Positions 1 through 5,277 of a stretch of DNA of 5,277 nucleotides are shown piece after piece. Positions within the stretch are counted from its first letter, which is position 1, and each line of letters starts with the position of its first letter. Under the pieces are notes generated by a model. The model saw only the letters and a list, made by a program, of their open reading frames with translations, did no database searches and was not told the DNA's origin. The DNA comes from an uncultured Lachnoanaerobaculum sp. (lineage in GTDB: Bacteria > Bacillota > Clostridia > Lachnospirales > Lachnospiraceae), in contig CAKAQP010000167.1 of NCBI GenBank assembly GCA_916720285.1, positions 1 to 5,277 of the forward strand, read 5' to 3'. The position numbers were made by a program, and so were the translations under genes.

Positions 1-939
1 GAGTTCCGGATGATTGGGATGAACGGCATGTGCATTATCACAGCTGATAAGAATACTCTTTGCTATAGCCCTGTAATACTCTTCCTTTGATTTTCCAAGT
101 GCGGTATTTACTCTGTCAAGTGTGCTTGAAAGGAATGTAGACATGGCACCCTGCTTTGTAACGGAGCCCACCTCTTCATTGTCAAATACCGCAAACACAT
201 TTATATGGTTTTTGTTTTCAGCCTCAACAAATCCTCTAAGCGATGTGTAAACACACTCCAGATCGTCAAGTCTTCCGCTTGATATAAGCTCATTGTCAAA
301 TCCTATAACCGCAGCCTTTTGTCTGTTTACCAGATACAGATCTTTTGCAAGTATATCCTCAGACTCTACACCCAGTTCCTTTGCAAGCATATTGTCAAAG
401 TCGGCTTCTTTAAGATTGCCTGCACTAAGTATCGGAAGCATATCAACTTGATTGTTGAAAGCAAATCCCTTATTTATCTCCCTGTTAAAATGTATAGGTA
501 CATTAGGAATAATAAGTAAATCTCTATCTATATGAAGAAGTCTTGTCTCAATACCTTTATCGGTATTTACCATAACTCTTCCTGCCAGTGTCAGAGGTTT
601 ATCAAGCCATGTGGCATTTATCATGCCGCCATAGCCTTCCACATTCAGCTTTAAATAGCCGTTTGCTTCTATTACCGGCCTGTCCTTAAGTTTAAATGTT
701 GGTGAGTCGGAATGTGCGGCACTTATCTGAAAACGGTAATCTCCTTCAGCTATATCAAAAGCTATAAGACTTGACGAATTCCTTTTTGTATAATACTTTC
801 CTTTGTTTATATTCCATTTCTCATTTTCGGGCAGATAAGTAAAGCCTGATTTTTGTAAAACTTTTTCGCATTCATTTATCGCATGAAACATTGTCACTGA
901 TGAATCCAAAAAATCCATCAAATCTCTTAAAATATCCAT
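1..939 (-). CDS. apeB: M18-family metallo-aminopeptidase (ApeB/aspartyl aminopeptidase-like), C-terminus cut by window edge
   Basis: Cytosolic two-metal (zinc) aminopeptidase that removes N-terminal residues from peptides; M18 enzymes often prefer acidic residues, but specificity cannot be read here. The frame is open from ATG 937-939 to base 1 and gives 313 residues; the family is usually about 430, so roughly the last quarter is missing. Visible M18 landmarks are AAHSDSP with metal ligand H76, SGRLDDLE with bridging D225, FDNEEVGS with catalytic E255 and ligand E256, and SCDNAHAVHPN with ligand D301. The last histidine ligand would lie beyond the edge. There is no signal peptide or membrane segment. 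The start is chosen because an in-frame stop lies at 964-966 and an AAAGAGG ribosome site (944-950) sits 4 bases upstream, a slightly short spacing. It has its own promoter and is probably a peptide-turnover gene unrelated to the resistance module upstream. The family call is firm; the symbol is by family only. Confidence 0.93.
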   Translation of the reverse strand, partial: MDILRDLMDFLDSSVTMFHAINECEKVLQKSGFTYLPENEKWNINKGKYYTKRNSSSLIAFDIAEGDYRFQISAAHSDSPTFKLKDRPVIEANGYLKLNVEGYGGMINATWLDKPLTLAGRVMVNTDKGIETRLLHIDRDLLIIPNVPIHFNREINKGFAFNNQVDMLPILSAGNLKEADFDNMLAKELGVESEDILAKDLYLVNRQKAAVIGFDNELISSGRLDDLECVYTSLRGFVEAENKNHINVFAVFDNEEVGSVTKQGAMSTFLSSTLDRVNTALGKSKEEYYRAIAKSILISCDNAHAVHPNHPEL

Positions 940-978
940 ACAGCCTCTTTCTATCTTATAATGTCATCTTAATACTGC

Positions 979-1007
979 ATTATACCATAGAAAACCCTAT
1001 CTGTATT
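979..1007 (-). promoter_or_regulatory. Predicted sigma-A promoter of the M18 aminopeptidase (extended -10)
   Basis: On the minus strand a perfect -10 TATAAT (979-984) is preceded by TGG, making the extended form TGnTATAAT. A weak -35, AATACA (1002-1007, 3 of 6 matches), lies 17 bases upstream. Transcription would start near 971-973, giving a leader of about 30 bases that contains the ribosome site. The extended -10 can compensate for the poor -35. This is the best promoter-like sequence in the 117-base gap between permease and aminopeptidase. Confidence 0.72.
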
Positions 1008-1039
1008 ATCTAAATTTATTATGATTCTTATATTTAAAT

Positions 1040-1056
1040 ATTTAATGAAATTAAAT
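1040..1056 (-). repeat. AT-only inverted repeat directly after the permease stop codon
   Basis: Two perfect 7-bp arms (1040-1046 and 1050-1056) flank a 3-base loop, starting immediately after the permease stop codon at 1057-1059. It overlaps a 12-bp palindrome, TTAAATATTTAA (1034-1045). The stem has no G or C and is not followed by a clean U-tract, so it is a weak candidate for a transcript end or mRNA 3' structure. It may be only a consequence of very high AT content. No better terminator is present in the gap. Confidence 0.35.
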
Positions 1057-3021
1057 TTATCTGACTATGTTCGTATAAACTTTTGATGTAAGTTTAAAAA
1101 TAACAAAGTAGATCAGTGCAAATATAAACAATACATCTCCAAGACAGATCATATACAGTAAAGCGTCCGATACTCCAAACAGCCCCAAAAGTCTGAAGAT
1201 AATCTTTGACGCCACAATACAATGAATAGCCGCTACAATAAGAGGTCCGTAAAACATCAGGCAGATTTGAGAATCGGTGGTTTTCTTTATCAAATCATCT
1301 GAAAGCCCCAATTTTTTCATAATCTGATACTTTTCTCTGTCTTCAAAACCTTCGCTGATTCTCTTATAGTAAGTAATCAAAACCGTTCCTGTAAGGAATA
1401 TAATACCTATCAGAACTCCAAGGAATAAAAAACCTCCGTTTACCTCATACTGATTGCTTATCATCTCGGTACGACTGCTTACATTAACCATACCGCTTCC
1501 GTCACCTTTAAATTCACTTTCTATATCGTCTGCAAGCTTTGTCAATATATTCTTATATTCTTTGTTATCCGCTCCGTCTACATCCCAATATACACTGCAA
1601 TTTATATTCGGACCGTCCAAAGCCTCTCTTACAAATTCCAGAGTGTCCATATCTTTAACAACAATATTGTATCCGTCCACTCCCGAATATTCTAAAGGAA
1701 ATATACTGTCTATTTTTATAACTTTAAAATCTCTGTCTCCGATTTTTAATGTATCGCTGATTTTATTATTTTTATTCTCTCCAAGTAAGATTTCTCCTTC
1801 ATCAAGCTTAATATTTTGATGTGTTCTTCCATTGTATCCTTCAAGGTCACTTGCAATTACAAATATCGGATCGGCTTTACTTCCTCTTTGATATTTACTT
1901 ATTTCATTACCTGTTTTTACTGCAGCTACGGTCATATCAAATGTAGTATACTCATCTTTAATCATTGACGTATCCGTCACGCTTGACTCCACAAGACTTT
2001 GCAGTTTCTTTGCCATAGCTTCATTGCTTATATTCTCACTTCCGGCTGCAATCCTGTATTCTCTCGGCATTACATTATCCCCAAGCTTTATATAGTTTGA
2101 GTATATCGCTATCGTAGTAGACAGACTGATAATAACTCCGGCACTTAGAATAGAGATACTTGCAAGCGATATTGCATTCCCTTTCATTCTGTATAAAAGA
2201 CCGCTTACACTCAAAAATCTCTTCGTTGTATAAAAGCTCTTATTATTTCTTTGCACTTTCAACATAAATACCGTAAAAGTTGCATATAAAAGGTAAGTTG
2301 CAAATATGGTGGCAAGCACCGCTACAAAGAAGTAGTTAATAGAGGAAAGCAATCCGCCTACAAACAGTGCAATACCGTAACCCGCTGCCAGCAGTAGAAA
2401 TCCTGTAAGCATTATTATGATTCTTGACTTCGGCTCTCCCTCACCTTTGTGAGTTCTTTGTAAAAGCTCCATAGGTGTGGACATATATATTCTAAGTACA
2501 CTTCCGATAATAATAATCAGGTAGAGTACCACTACCAAAGCTGTAGTATTTATAAGTGCCGAAATACTGAAAGGATAGTCCATCAGTCTTCCGGACACAT
2601 CCTTCATTAAAAAGTTTAAGAATAAAAAGCAAAGCTGTCCGAATATATATCCTCCTACTATACCTGCAAACCATATGATTGCAAACAGTATAAGAAATTC
2701 AATACTGATAATCTTACCTACATGTTTCTTCTCAAGACCTAAGATTCCGTAAAGTGCAAACTCCTTACTTCTTCTCTTTAGCCAAAAGGTGGCGGCGTAC
2801 TGTACAAATATAAATGTAAATATTGCCAGAATGACTATTCCGAACTTTATAAGCATCGGCAAAACCTGATGCCTTGTTCTGACATAATTGTTGTTTACCA
2901 AGCTTGCCGTTATATTAAAAAGTATCAGCATAACACCTGATGACAGTACAAAAGGAATCTCAAGCAATTTATTTGCTTTAAGGTTTTGAAGAGCAAATTT
3001 TTTTGCCATTGAAAAACTCAT
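1057..3021 (-). CDS. BceB-type ABC transporter permease (FtsX fold, antimicrobial peptide sensing/detoxification)
   Basis: Membrane subunit that, with the adjacent ATPase, would recognise a cell-wall-active peptide such as bacitracin or a lantibiotic and release it from its lipid target. In this class it also signals to the partner kinase. The 654 residues match the usual BceB size. Ten hydrophobic helices are visible at about 20-42, 57-79, 106-137, 155-178, 200-222, 228-254, 283-306, 530-552, 586-608 and 622-644. A hydrophilic extracytoplasmic domain of about 220 residues (307-527) sits between helices 7 and 8, the hallmark of this class. FtsX-like helix-and-loop blocks occur on both sides; LKRRSKEFALYGILGL (81-96) and the later EKYQIMKKLGL (563-573) resemble the cytoplasmic coupling segments. 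The start at 3021 overlaps the ATPase stop as ATGA and has AGAGGT at 3030-3035; a second Met at residue 5 is a less likely start. The ligand cannot be inferred, because this domain is poorly conserved. Confidence 0.92.
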   Translation of the reverse strand: MSFSMAKKFALQNLKANKLLEIPFVLSSGVMLILFNITASLVNNNYVRTRHQVLPMLIKFGIVILAIFTFIFVQYAATFWLKRRSKEFALYGILGLEKKHVGKIISIEFLILFAIIWFAGIVGGYIFGQLCFLFLNFLMKDVSGRLMDYPFSISALINTTALVVVLYLIIIIGSVLRIYMSTPMELLQRTHKGEGEPKSRIIIMLTGFLLLAAGYGIALFVGGLLSSINYFFVAVLATIFATYLLYATFTVFMLKVQRNNKSFYTTKRFLSVSGLLYRMKGNAISLASISILSAGVIISLSTTIAIYSNYIKLGDNVMPREYRIAAGSENISNEAMAKKLQSLVESSVTDTSMIKDEYTTFDMTVAAVKTGNEISKYQRGSKADPIFVIASDLEGYNGRTHQNIKLDEGEILLGENKNNKISDTLKIGDRDFKVIKIDSIFPLEYSGVDGYNIVVKDMDTLEFVREALDGPNINCSVYWDVDGADNKEYKNILTKLADDIESEFKGDGSGMVNVSSRTEMISNQYEVNGGFLFLGVLIGIIFLTGTVLITYYKRISEGFEDREKYQIMKKLGLSDDLIKKTTDSQICLMFYGPLIVAAIHCIVASKIIFRLLGLFGVSDALLYMICLGDVLFIFALIYFVIFKLTSKVYTNIVR

Positions 3022-3035
3022 GCTTTCTTACCTCT
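3018..3035 (-). promoter_or_regulatory. ATGA stop/start overlap and ribosome site coupling ATPase to permease
   Basis: The ATPase TGA (3018-3020) and the permease ATG (3019-3021) share bases as ATGA. An AGAGGT ribosome site (3030-3035) lies inside the last ATPase codons, 8 bases before the start. This layout implies translational coupling and near-matched synthesis of the two transporter subunits, and it fixes the permease start. Confidence 0.8.
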
Positions 3036-3776
3036 GCCAAGCATAAACTCCGCCTGACTTATTCTTTCCATAAAGTTATTTCGACTCTCATCCTCACCTC
3101 TGTAAATCTCATGGAAAACAACTCCGTCACGAATAAATAATACTCTCTTTGCATAGGCTGCAGCACGGAGCGAATGTGTTACAAGTAAAACCGTCTGTCC
3201 TTCTTCATTTATCTGATGAAATAAATTCAAAATCATCTCTGAAGATGTTGAGTCCAGTGCCCCTGTCGGTTCATCTGCCAAAAGCAGTGCAGGTTTTGTA
3301 ATAATCGCTCTGGCAATGGCCACTCTCTGTTTTTGTCCACCCGATATTTCATAAGGGTATTTATCCAAAATTTCTCTTATACCAAGTCTGTCCTGTATCT
3401 CATCCAGTCTTTCTTTCATCAAATCCCTGTTTTCATCAGACAATACCAATGGCAGATAAATATTTTCTCTATTATTAAACTGATCCAAAAGATTAAAGTC
3501 CTGAAATACAAAACCCAATTCCTTTCTCCGAAATATCGATATATCACTTGTCTTTAATGTTCCGATATCATTACCGTTCAGTATTAAAGTACCTGAAGTG
3601 GCTTTATCCAATGTTGCAATAATATTTAGAAGCGTGGTTTTGCCTGCCCCAGACTCACCCATTATAGAAATAAATTCGCCCTCTTCCACAGAGAAGTTAA
3701 CACCCTTTAATGCCTCGGTAGTGACATTCTTTGTCTTGTACAGCTTTTTTATATTCTTACATTCTAATATTGTCAT
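3018..3776 (-). CDS. BceA-type ABC transporter ATP-binding protein (MacB/LolD-like class)
   Basis: Cytoplasmic ATPase that powers the BceB-type permease encoded directly downstream. At 252 residues it has the normal length, and all nucleotide-binding motifs are intact: Walker A GESGAGKTT (40-48, K46), Q-loop Q92 in FVFQD, signature ISGGQKQR (144-151), Walker B LLLADEP (164-170, catalytic E169), D-loop ALD (173-175) and switch H201 in VTHS. The segment DFNLLDQFNNRENIYLPL (93-110) is typical of ATPases that pair with FtsX-fold permeases. The start is firm: ATG at 3774-3776 follows a full AAAGGAGG ribosome site with 6 bases between them. It begins a transcription segment of its own after an 82-base gap carrying a promoter candidate and a dyad operator. 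BceA is preferred over LolD or MacB because of the two-component pair upstream and the BceB-sized permease downstream. Confidence 0.95.
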   Translation of the reverse strand: MTILECKNIKKLYKTKNVTTEALKGVNFSVEEGEFISIMGESGAGKTTLLNIIATLDKATSGTLILNGNDIGTLKTSDISIFRRKELGFVFQDFNLLDQFNNRENIYLPLVLSDENRDLMKERLDEIQDRLGIREILDKYPYEISGGQKQRVAIARAIITKPALLLADEPTGALDSTSSEMILNLFHQINEEGQTVLLVTHSLRAAAYAKRVLFIRDGVVFHEIYRGEDESRNNFMERISQAEFMLGRGKKA

Positions 3777-3782
3777 TTCTTT

Positions 3783-3790
3783 CCTCCTTT
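3783..3790 (-). promoter_or_regulatory. Strong Shine-Dalgarno of the ATPase gene
   Basis: AAAGGAGG on the minus strand, 6 bases before the ATG at 3776, is near-perfect in both sequence and spacing. It is clearly stronger than the sites of the neighbouring genes (GAGG for the kinase, AGAGGT for the permease). That fits high transporter output relative to the regulators, although translation strength is inferred. Confidence 0.85.
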
Positions 3791-3799
3791 ATATTGCCT

Positions 3800-3827
3800 A
3801 TTCTACATCAGCAAAAAATTTTGTGCA
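3800..3827 (-). promoter_or_regulatory. Candidate promoter of the ATPase-permease unit
   Basis: On the minus strand a -10 TAGAAT (3800-3805, 5 of 6) and a -35 TGCACA (3822-3827, 4 of 6) are separated by 16 bases. Start of transcription would fall near 3793, leaving a very short leader that still includes the ribosome site. The -35 is imperfect, as expected for an activator-dependent promoter, and the dyad at 3855-3876 lies about 28 bases upstream of it. The exact hexamers are a best fit by eye. Confidence 0.55.
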
Positions 3828-3854
3828 TTTATCTAATATGACAATATAGCCTGT

Positions 3855-3876
3855 AATCTTACATATTTGTAAGATT
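3855..3876 (-). promoter_or_regulatory. Predicted BceR-type response-regulator operator (perfect dyad)
   Basis: Perfect 9-bp arms AATCTTACA (3855-3863) and TGTAAGATT (3868-3876) flank a 4-base centre. The core TTACA-N4-TGTAA (3859-3872) matches the TnACA-N4-TGTAA consensus recalled for regulators of BceRS-BceAB modules. It overlaps the last codons and the stop (3859-3861) of the kinase gene and is centred about 72 bases upstream of the predicted transporter transcription start. The expected role is binding of the phosphorylated regulator encoded upstream, to activate the transporter genes. Consensus and placement both support this. The same sequence could form an RNA hairpin at the end of the kinase message, but no U-tract follows, so it does not look like a terminator. 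Confidence 0.72.
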
Positions 3877-4770
3877 GGATTTTGACTTGAATATAAATGA
3901 GAACTCACTGCCTGCATTAAGCTCAGATTTTACTTCTATTTCAATATTCAAAATCTCGGCTGTCTTTCCTACCATATAAAGTCCCAGACCGCTTGATTTT
4001 TCATTTATTCTGCCGTTAAATCCCGAATAACCCCTGTCAAAGATTTTTTTGATATCCTTTGAAGGAATTCCTATTCCGGTATCTTTTATACTTAACTTTG
4101 AAAGTTCTTTATCATAGACTATACTTATACTGCCATGCTTTGTGTATTTAAGTGCATTTGAAATAATCTGCTCCAACAGTATGGAAAGCCATTTTGCATC
4201 ACTTACTACTCTTTCGCCGGTTTTTATATATTCAAGTTTTATTTTCTTTTCAATAAAGATAAGAGAATACTTCTTTATAACACTGTTTAATACCTCATCC
4301 AGATCCACTTCATATATATCCATATCCGTACTTCTGTCTTTCAGCTTTAAATAGTTCATAGCCATATTTGTGTATTCCTCTATATAAAACATCTGTTCTT
4401 TAAGCCTTTTGTCGGCTACAGCTTTATCCAAAATAAGATTGCAGACTGTAATAGGCGTTTTGATTTGATGTATCCATAGTAAAAAATACTCTTCCAAATC
4501 CTTTCTTTCATCAATTATCTTATTTCTGAGAGTATTATTTTCAATTTGAAGCCTTTCAATTTCCTCAGACATTTTTTCTCTCTTTACATAAGATATCCAC
4601 TCTATAATAAGAAAAACAAACATGCAAAACAATATAAGCTCAAGACTTAAGATAAAATATTGCATATCAAGATTTGCAAATAAAAATACCCCTCCAAATA
4701 TTAAACATACATATAGAAGGGTAATAAAAATACGATATTCATTTTTTAAAAAAGACCATAATCTGTTCAT
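3859..4770 (-). CDS. BceS-type intramembrane-sensing histidine kinase
   Basis: Membrane sensor kinase that phosphorylates the adjacent response regulator. In this class it senses through the partner permease rather than binding the antibiotic itself. The 303 residues are short for a sensor kinase but normal for the group. Two N-terminal helices (about 13-33 and 38-60) are joined by only a few residues, so there is almost no external sensor domain. A charged coiled-coil-like linker (63-95) follows. The H-box has phospho-acceptor H101 in LLWIHQIKTPI, a sequence typical of BceS kinases. The ATPase domain shows the N-box with N205 (QIISNALKYT), G1 DTGIGI (D230), F-box KIFDRGYSG (242-250) and G2 SSGLGLYM (259-266), all intact. 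The start follows the regulator stop by 2 bases, with a GTGAGG ribosome site inside the regulator's final codons. The last codons and stop lie within the operator dyad. Confidence 0.94.
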   Translation of the reverse strand: MNRLWSFLKNEYRIFITLLYVCLIFGGVFLFANLDMQYFILSLELILFCMFVFLIIEWISYVKREKMSEEIERLQIENNTLRNKIIDERKDLEEYFLLWIHQIKTPITVCNLILDKAVADKRLKEQMFYIEEYTNMAMNYLKLKDRSTDMDIYEVDLDEVLNSVIKKYSLIFIEKKIKLEYIKTGERVVSDAKWLSILLEQIISNALKYTKHGSISIVYDKELSKLSIKDTGIGIPSKDIKKIFDRGYSGFNGRINEKSSGLGLYMVGKTAEILNIEIEVKSELNAGSEFSFIFKSKSNLTNM

Positions 4771-4772
4771 AT

Positions 4773-5277
4773 CTACCTCACAAGATAATATCCCATACCT
4801 TTTTTAGTCTGTATAAATTTTTTATATCCGACATTATCAAGTTTCTTTCTAAGCCTTGTAATATTCACCGCCAAAGTATTGTCATCTATAAAATCATCAC
4901 CCTGCCAACAGTGATCCATAATGTCCTCTCTTCTTACTATCTGTCCTTTCGCATTAAACAGTGCCTCAAGTATAAGAAGCTCGGTCTTTGTAAGGTCTAT
5001 ATCAAAGCTTTCACCACTAAGCTTTGCCCTTGAAGTATCCAGACTTATTCCTTCAAATGTCAATTTATCGACCTGCATTGTATATTCATAAGTCCTTCTT
5101 AAAATTGCCTGTATTTTTACTCTTGTCAGGTTGATATCAATAGGCTTTGTAATATAGTCATCCGCTCCGAATTGCATTGCGGATACCATATCCATCGAAT
5201 TATTGTGAGAAGAGATGAAAATTATAGGTACATTTGAACTTTCTCTGATTTTCCGGGTCCAGTAAAATCCGTTGTAG
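4773..5277 (-). CDS. BceR-type OmpR/PhoB-family response regulator, N-terminus outside window
   Basis: DNA-binding partner of the kinase encoded 2 bases downstream; predicted activator of the transporter genes. The frame stays open to the window edge: 167 codons plus one base are visible out of about 220-230 expected. An ATG at 5193-5195 is internal, since the 27 codons before it continue the receiver fold (YNGFYWTRKIRESSNVPIIF). In visible numbering, the switch Ser is S22 in FISS and the conserved receiver Lys is K44 in DYITKP. The phospho-acceptor Asp should lie just outside the window, so it is not missing, only unseen. The winged-helix domain spans about 71-167, with LTKTELLILEAL (95-106), recognition-helix region DDNTLAVNITRLRKKL (131-146) and the C-terminal hairpin TKKGMGYYL (157-165). 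The winged helix and adjacency to BceS- and BceAB-type genes make the assignment firm. Confidence 0.93.
   Translation of the reverse strand, partial: YNGFYWTRKIRESSNVPIIFISSHNNSMDMVSAMQFGADDYITKPIDINLTRVKIQAILRRTYEYTMQVDKLTFEGISLDTSRAKLSGESFDIDLTKTELLILEALFNAKGQIVRREDIMDHCWQGDDFIDDNTLAVNITRLRKKLDNVGYKKFIQTKKGMGYYLVR
4776..4781 (-). promoter_or_regulatory. Kinase ribosome site inside the last codons of the regulator gene
   Basis: GTGAGG on the minus strand encodes the regulator's final Val-Arg and lies 5 bases before the kinase ATG (4768-4770), with the regulator stop TAG (4773-4775) in between. This implies translational coupling of regulator and kinase and supports the chosen kinase start. 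Confidence 0.7.

Noticed and set aside
1034..1056. AT palindromes after the permease as an intrinsic terminator
   Set aside because: No G or C in the stem and no proper U-run. Kept only as a low-confidence repeat.
1454..1819. Open frame on the + strand as a gene, along with similar ones at 319-519, 3333-3557, 3598-3849, 4142-4354 and 4622-4807
   Set aside because: All lie mostly or wholly opposite well-identified minus-strand genes, encode low-complexity hydrophobic sequence and match no recognisable family; they are antisense shadows.
2492..2674. 60-residue minus-strand frame inside the permease
   Set aside because: Out of frame within an intact, recognisable permease gene, with no family resemblance.
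3009..3011. Second Met (residue 5) as the permease start
   Set aside because: The ATGA overlap and the ribosome site 8 bases from the first ATG favour the upstream start, though the difference is only four residues.
3839..3844. TTGTCA on the minus strand as the -35 of the transporter promoter
   Set aside because: It matches 5 of 6 bases, but no acceptable -10 lies 16-18 bases downstream. TGCACA with TAGAAT is the better pair.
3855..3876. Rho-independent terminator after the kinase gene
   Set aside because: The stem is perfect but AT-rich and is followed on the minus strand by ACAGGCTATATTG, with no U-tract. The operator consensus explains it better.
5193..5195. ATG as the start of a short 140-residue regulator
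   Set aside because: The 27 codons upstream to the window edge continue a receiver domain in frame, so this Met is internal and the gene is cut by the edge rather than truncated.

Overview
The window is AT-rich, and every gene in it lies on the minus strand. Base composition, strong AGGAGG-type ribosome binding sites and the protein families point to a low-G+C Firmicute, most likely a Clostridia member of the Lachnospiraceae type. That assignment comes from protein style rather than any marker gene.

Read in the direction of transcription (right to left), the first four genes form a complete BceRS-BceAB-type antimicrobial-peptide sensing and detoxification module. They are an OmpR-family response regulator (4773 to beyond 5277, N-terminus outside the window), a short intramembrane-sensing histidine kinase (3859-4770), an ABC transporter ATPase (3018-3776) and a ten-helix FtsX-fold permease with a large extracytoplasmic domain (1057-3021). 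Regulator and kinase are 2 bases apart. ATPase and permease overlap by the 4-base ATGA. An 82-base gap separates the two pairs and carries the regulatory signals for the transporter.

The most informative non-coding element is a perfect 9-bp inverted repeat at 3855-3876, covering the end of the kinase gene and its stop codon. Its core reads TTACA-N4-TGTAA, which matches the consensus recalled for BceR-like regulators (TnACA-N4-TGTAA). It lies just upstream of a plausible promoter (3800-3827) and a near-ideal Shine-Dalgarno sequence (3783-3790) in front of the ATPase. The inferred circuit is as follows. The permease detects a cell-wall-active peptide. Through the permease, the kinase is switched on and phosphorylates the regulator. 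The regulator binds the operator and raises transporter expression.

Downstream (1-939) is the N-terminal 313 residues of an M18-family zinc aminopeptidase. It has its own extended -10 promoter (979-1007) in the 117-base gap after the permease and is probably an unrelated housekeeping gene. No classical GC-rich terminator separates it from the permease; only an AT-only hairpin is present. I saw no RNA gene, CRISPR array, insertion sequence or prophage piece. The module belongs to a known class. What is unknown here is its ligand and the exact wiring of the operator.
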